Shown in pieces: positions 5,094-6,102 of a stretch of DNA of 6,102 nucleotides; within the stretch, counting starts at the first letter, position 1, and each line of letters opens with the position of its first letter. The DNA lies in the NCBI GenBank assembly GCA_005805045.1, contig SYNW01000121.1, forward strand, positions 1 to 6,102. The letters run 5' to 3'. A program made the position numbers and the translations under genes. This DNA comes from Actinomycetota bacterium (GTDB lineage Bacteria; Actinomycetota; Acidimicrobiia; Acidimicrobiales; Ilumatobacteraceae). Below the pieces are notes generated by a model. The model was not told where the DNA came from. It saw only the letters and a list, made by a program, of their open reading frames with translations, and did not search any database.

Positions 5094-6102
5094 CTACTTC
5101 GTGAATTTGTGCCTTGTCAACCTGTCGTTGAATAACGTAAACCCACCCAGTGCGAGTGCCACGAATAAAAACGGCCACAGATTCGTCGGGCCGTCAGACA
5201 GCGCGGGATACAAAACAAAGCTCGACAACAGCGCCGTCCAGAGCCACAAAATCACCACTGCGCGTCGCGGTCCATGTCCTAATTTGATCAAATGATGATG
5301 CAAGTGACCAGTATCAGCAGTGGCAAAACCCACGCCACTTCGCGTGCGTCGAATGATGGCAAAAATCACATCCAAAATAGGTACGCCTAATACAAGAATT
5401 GGGATGAGCAACGGCGCCAAAAAGAAATAAGTCTGACCGCTCACGCTCGTTTCGGGGTTGGCTCGACCGCCGACGACGCTGGTCGAAACAGCGACGAGCA
5501 AACCCAACAACAACGCGCCGCTATCGCCCATGAATATTTTTGCCGGGTTGAAATTAAATGGCAAAAACCCAACACAAATGCCCACGGTGATTATCGCCAC
5601 GAGTGGTCCGATGTTCGGCTCACTGAGCAATCCATTCACGCCCATGTCTCTGCTGTAGATGAAAAACGCAGTCGAAGCAATCGCCACGATGCCTGCCGCC
5701 AGACCATCCAGGCCATCGATCAAATTGATCGCTTGTGTCATGCCAAGCAGCCACAACACCGTGAACAACGGAATCCAATCACTTGACAACACGAACACGT
5801 CAACGAACGGTGCACGAAAATAAATCATCGTCACGCCAAACCAAATCAGTGCCGCGGCTGCAACTACTATGCCGGTGACTTTCATCGGCGCCGATACTTC
5901 GTGAATGTCGTCGATCAGTCCCAAAATAAAGATGATCAAGCCTGCGATAATCACACCAACCAGTTCTGAATTATTTTTGAACAACGGATCGAATCTGTCC
6001 ATCTGCCACGCCACCGAAATGGCCGCGACAAGCGCGACAAAAAAGGCCACGCCACCGATGTCCGGCGTCGCTTCGGGGTGATTGCGCCGTTCGTCCGGGG
6101 TC
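5094..6102 (-). CDS. wecA: WecA/TagO-type UDP-GlcNAc:undecaprenyl-phosphate GlcNAc-1-phosphate transferase, 5' end outside window
   Basis: Polytopic enzyme of the MraY/WecA family, which transfers a sugar-1-phosphate from a UDP-sugar to a polyprenyl phosphate to start cell-wall polymer or glycan synthesis. The frame is open to the right edge: 335 residues are visible, and the GTG at 6050 is internal because the conserved segment DERRNHPEATPDIGG lies upstream of it (fragment residues 3-17). Perhaps 40 N-terminal residues are missing. Other landmarks: catalytic Asp pair GLIDD (61-65), NLIDGLDG (126-133), FMGDSG (190-195) and the His-rich HLHHH loop (266-270) typical of WecA/TagO rather than MraY. 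About ten membrane helices can be seen. In mycobacteria the WecA homologue (Rv1302) also directly precedes the atp genes and starts the arabinogalactan linker. The exact sugar used here is inferred. Confidence 0.93.
   Translation of the reverse strand, partial: TPDERRNHPEATPDIGGVAFFVALVAAISVAWQMDRFDPLFKNNSELVGVIIAGLIIFILGLIDDIHEVSAPMKVTGIVVAAAALIWFGVTMIYFRAPFVDVFVLSSDWIPLFTVLWLLGMTQAINLIDGLDGLAAGIVAIASTAFFIYSRDMGVNGLLSEPNIGPLVAIITVGICVGFLPFNFNPAKIFMGDSGALLLGLLVAVSTSVVGGRANPETSVSGQTYFFLAPLLIPILVLGVPILDVIFAIIRRTRSGVGFATADTGHLHHHLIKLGHGPRRAVVILWLWTALLSSFVLYPALSDGPTNLWPFLFVALALGGFTLFNDRLTRHKFTK

Noticed and set aside
5094..6050. Complete 318-residue transferase starting at GTG 6050
   Set aside because: The conserved family segment DERRNHPEATPDIGG is encoded in frame upstream of this GTG, so the gene is truncated by the window edge and does not start there.

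Overview
The window is one block of genes, all on the minus strand, and holds most of a bacterial F-type ATP synthase operon preceded by a sugar-phosphate transferase gene. In transcription order (right to left) these are: a 5'-truncated wecA/tagO-type UDP-sugar:undecaprenyl-phosphate transferase; a 95-nt gap with a candidate promoter; a small AtpZ/AtpI-family membrane protein (TTG start); a four-helix AtpI-like membrane protein; atpB (a); atpE (c); a first atpF (b); a second b-type subunit gene (GTG start); atpH (delta); and the first 469 codons of atpA (alpha), cut by the left edge. The plus strand shows no convincing gene, and no stretch over 300 bases lacks a gene.

The organism looks like an actinobacterium. 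The order wecA - AtpI-like gene - atpB - atpE - atpF - (b-delta region) - atpA is that known from mycobacteria, and the alpha P-loop reads GDRKTGKT as in mycobacteria. Unlike mycobacteria, where a b-like segment is fused to delta, this genome has a separate second b gene followed by a separate delta gene. Separate paired b genes, two AtpI/AtpZ-type genes and an estimated G+C near 50% suggest a mid-GC lineage such as Acidimicrobiia. That placement is inference; a search with the translated alpha or a subunit would settle it.

The genes act together. Subunits a, c and the two b-type proteins form the membrane Fo motor and peripheral stalk; delta joins the stalk to the alpha/beta head, whose alpha gene begins here; the remaining head genes presumably lie beyond the left edge. 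The two small membrane proteins upstream of atpB are likely assembly or ion-supply accessories, not core subunits. Spacing is tight: three 4-nt start/stop overlaps, one 3-nt gap, one 8-nt gap, and longer leaders only before atpE (39 nt) and atpA (26 nt). This fits one mRNA with translation tuned to subunit stoichiometry.

I see no mobile element, CRISPR array, RNA gene, pseudogene or wholly new system. The points worth a second look are the paired b genes as a possible unfused counterpart of the mycobacterial b-delta fusion, the GTTTGCG repeats at the candidate atp promoter, the swapped His/Glu pair in subunit a, and the ribosome-site pattern along the operon.
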